A stretch of 64,000 nt of DNA from Stutzerimonas stutzeri (GTDB taxonomy: Bacteria; Pseudomonadota; Gammaproteobacteria; Pseudomonadales; Pseudomonadaceae). The stretch is taken from the NCBI RefSeq assembly GCF_009789555.1, contig NZ_CP046902.1, positions 3,178,001 to 3,242,000 on the forward strand. Reading direction: 5' to 3'. The translations under genes and the position numbers were made by a program. Of the stretch, positions 62,496 to 64,000 are shown in pieces (the stretch's first letter is position 1; the number at the start of each line of letters is the position of its first letter). Below the pieces are notes generated by a model, which worked only from the letters and a program-made list of their open reading frames with translations, made no database searches and was not told the origin of the DNA.

Positions 62496-62518
62496 GGGCG
62501 CGGGCATTCCTCGCGCCC
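62496..62518 (+). other. Hairpin between binding-protein and permease genes
   Basis: GGGCGCG / CGCGCCC with a 9-base loop lies 10 bp after the binding-protein stop, followed by TTCTC. It may attenuate read-through into the permease genes. Confidence 0.6.
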
Positions 62519-62578
62519 TTCTCATCCCAGCCCATCTGTGGCGGGCACTGTCAGCGCCCGCATTCAACGGAAACGCTC

Positions 62579-63433
62579 ATGACTCGTAATCCCGTATTCG
62601 TCCGATGGTTCATACTGCCCTCGGCGCTAACGGCACTCGGCTTGACCATCGCGATGCTGACTGTGCTGCAGTACAGCGTGCGCGCGTACGTGCCCGGCTC
62701 GCTGGAGGTCGGCGGCCTCACCCTCGATAACTTCCAAGGCATGCTTAAAGGCCTCTATGCCGATGCCTTCTTCAATACGGTATACCTGAGTTTTCAGACA
62801 GCATTGTTCGGCCTGCTGCTCAGTTATCCCCTGGCCTACGCGTTGGTTCGCACGCAAACCGCATGGCTGAAGACCTGCATCCTCATCATCGCCATTACCC
62901 CCCTGTTTCTGGGTGAGGTCGTGCGCACCTATTCCTGGATCATCGTCCTGGGTAACAGTGGCTTTCTCAACAGTCTGCTAATGGCCATGGGCGTGATAGA
63001 TCGCCCGCTGCAGCTGATGTTCACCAACACCGGGGTCGTGCTGGCACTGGTCCACGTGACCATGCCCATCATGATCCTGATGCTCGCCACCGGGCTTTCG
63101 CACATCGACACTGCCTACGAGAAAGCAGCCACCAGTCTCGGTGCAGGACCGATTCGGGCTTTCCTGACAGTCACCCTGCCGCTGTCGCTGCCGGGCATCG
63201 TGGCCAGCGTGACCACCGCCTTCGCCTGGACCTTCAGTGCTTTTGCCACACCGCAACTCATCGGCGGCGGAAAGGTAAGTACCGTTGCCACCCTCGTCTA
63301 TCAGCTGGGATTTTCGTCGCTGAACTTCCCTTTCGCTGCCGCCTTGAGCGTCGCCGGCCTGGTGCTGACCTTGCTGTTGCTGGCCGCGCTGAAGCGTGCG
63401 ACCCGCTCACTGCAAAGCGTAGGAGGTCATTGA
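62579..63433 (+). CDS. PotB-like ABC transporter permease
   Basis: The 284-residue protein has six membrane helices and the EAA loop YEKAATSLGAGPIRAFLTVTLPLSLPG near residue 180. The first periplasmic loop (RAYVPGSLEVGGLTLDNFQGML) is the family's usual spacer. It forms the heterodimeric channel with the next gene product. It ends one base before the ATG of the next gene, preceded by AGGAGG, so they are tightly coupled. Confidence 0.93.
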   Translation: MTRNPVFVRWFILPSALTALGLTIAMLTVLQYSVRAYVPGSLEVGGLTLDNFQGMLKGLYADAFFNTVYLSFQTALFGLLLSYPLAYALVRTQTAWLKTCILIIAITPLFLGEVVRTYSWIIVLGNSGFLNSLLMAMGVIDRPLQLMFTNTGVVLALVHVTMPIMILMLATGLSHIDTAYEKAATSLGAGPIRAFLTVTLPLSLPGIVASVTTAFAWTFSAFATPQLIGGGKVSTVATLVYQLGFSSLNFPFAAALSVAGLVLTLLLLAALKRATRSLQSVGGH

Positions 63434-63434
63434 G

Positions 63435-64000
63435 ATGACCCGCTCCAATCGAGACAAATGGCTGGGATACGCGGGCCGTCTGCTGGTCGCGTTGATCCTG
63501 ATGTTCGTGCTGCTGCCGACGGTGGTGGTGATCATCTCTTCATTCAGCAGCACGTCGGTGTTGTTTTTCCCGCCAAAAGGCTGGTCCCTGCGCTGGTTTG
63601 AACGAGCCGTCAGCTACCCGGATTTCCGCAACGGATTCCAGGCAGGGCTGATCGTTACGGCCTGGGCATCGACCTTGGCCGTGGTCATCGGCACCACCTT
63701 GGCCATCGCCATCAATCGCTATGAGTTTCGCTTCAAACGCGTCATTGAAGGGGTCTTGCTGTCACCGCTGTTCATTCCGCACTTCACCATCGGCCTTGGT
63801 TTGCTGATGCTGGTATCGCAGTTCAACCTGGGCCGGGGATACGCGCTGGTTATCTTCTGCCATATCGTATTGGTGCTGCCCTTCGTGCTGCGAAGCCTCT
63901 ATGTATCGCTGCAAAACCTGGAACAACGGATCGAACTTGCCGCCGCCAGTCTGGGCGCGTCGCCTCTTCGCGTTGTGTGGACCATTACCGTACCGCTGAT
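63435..64000 (+). CDS. PotC-like ABC transporter permease, cut by window end
   Basis: The frame opens at the ATG at 63435, nine bases after AGGAGG, and runs to the last base, about 188 residues. It begins MTRSNRDKWLGYAGRL and contains helices at about 14-34 and beyond. The EAA loop LAAASLGASPLRVVWTITVPL is reached just before the window ends, so roughly 70 residues are missing. It is the second permease of the split ABC system. Confidence 0.9.
   Translation, partial: MTRSNRDKWLGYAGRLLVALILMFVLLPTVVVIISSFSSTSVLFFPPKGWSLRWFERAVSYPDFRNGFQAGLIVTAWASTLAVVIGTTLAIAINRYEFRFKRVIEGVLLSPLFIPHFTIGLGLLMLVSQFNLGRGYALVIFCHIVLVLPFVLRSLYVSLQNLEQRIELAAASLGASPLRVVWTITVPL

Overview
The window is high-GC chromosomal DNA of a Pseudomonas-type gammaproteobacterium, probably the stutzeri lineage. 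This rests on typical Pseudomonas gene orders and products: gor, VOC protein and galU; an OprD-type porin; a GudD/KdgD/semialdehyde dehydrogenase aldarate pathway; an lsfA remnant next to ssuEADCBF; and CvrA. The species call is inference. No tRNA, rRNA or CRISPR was seen.

Layout. 1-2.7 kb: the 3' end of an IlvD/Edd sugar-acid dehydratase and a GntP permease. 2.7-8.1 kb: core genes (threonine aldolase, two DUF202 membrane proteins, a PCu(A)C copper chaperone, glutathione reductase, a VOC protein, galU). 8.1-14.4 kb: hemN, then a two-gene DNA repair operon (FAN1-type VRR-NUC nuclease, and a PD-(D/E)XK plus DinG-type helicase) behind a LexA box. 14.7-39.6 kb: a large uronate/aldarate island with an OprD porin, aldose epimerase, two 2-hydroxyacid oxidoreductases, GarD, two GudD paralogues, an L-talarate/galactarate dehydratase-like enzyme, KdgD, a 2-oxoglutarate semialdehyde dehydrogenase, uronate dehydrogenase, an SMP-30 lactonase, a TTT (TctCBA) transporter, a TRAP (DctPQM) transporter, a DMT exporter, a LysR and a FadR-type GntR regulator. 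The expected flow is uronate to aldarolactone to aldarate to keto-deoxy-aldarate to 2-oxoglutarate semialdehyde to 2-oxoglutarate. A shared 13-bp motif (GTYATNNNACAAC) upstream of kdgD, gudD2, udh and the gntR gene suggests one regulon.

39.7-49.5 kb: small envelope proteins, a K+-channel-like protein with an unusual filter, a ProQ/FinO-domain protein, a GAF-GGDEF cyclase, a hybrid sensor kinase, an APC permease and a CvrA-type antiporter. 49.5-50.2 kb: a scar region with a transposase fragment, an AT-rich block and an internally deleted lsfA. 50.2-55.2 kb: ssuEADCBF for alkanesulfonate use.

55.4-64 kb: the least explained part. A RidA-like protein, a PotA-type ATPase, a quinone-oxidoreductase-like enzyme, a GST, an AroQ-like protein with altered active-site positions and a 2-hydroxyacid dehydrogenase form one operon. 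Beyond a LysR gene lie a PotD-type binding protein and two permeases (the last cut by the window end). I read this as one uptake-and-catabolism system with a split ABC transporter and an unknown substrate. It is the best candidate for an undescribed pathway.
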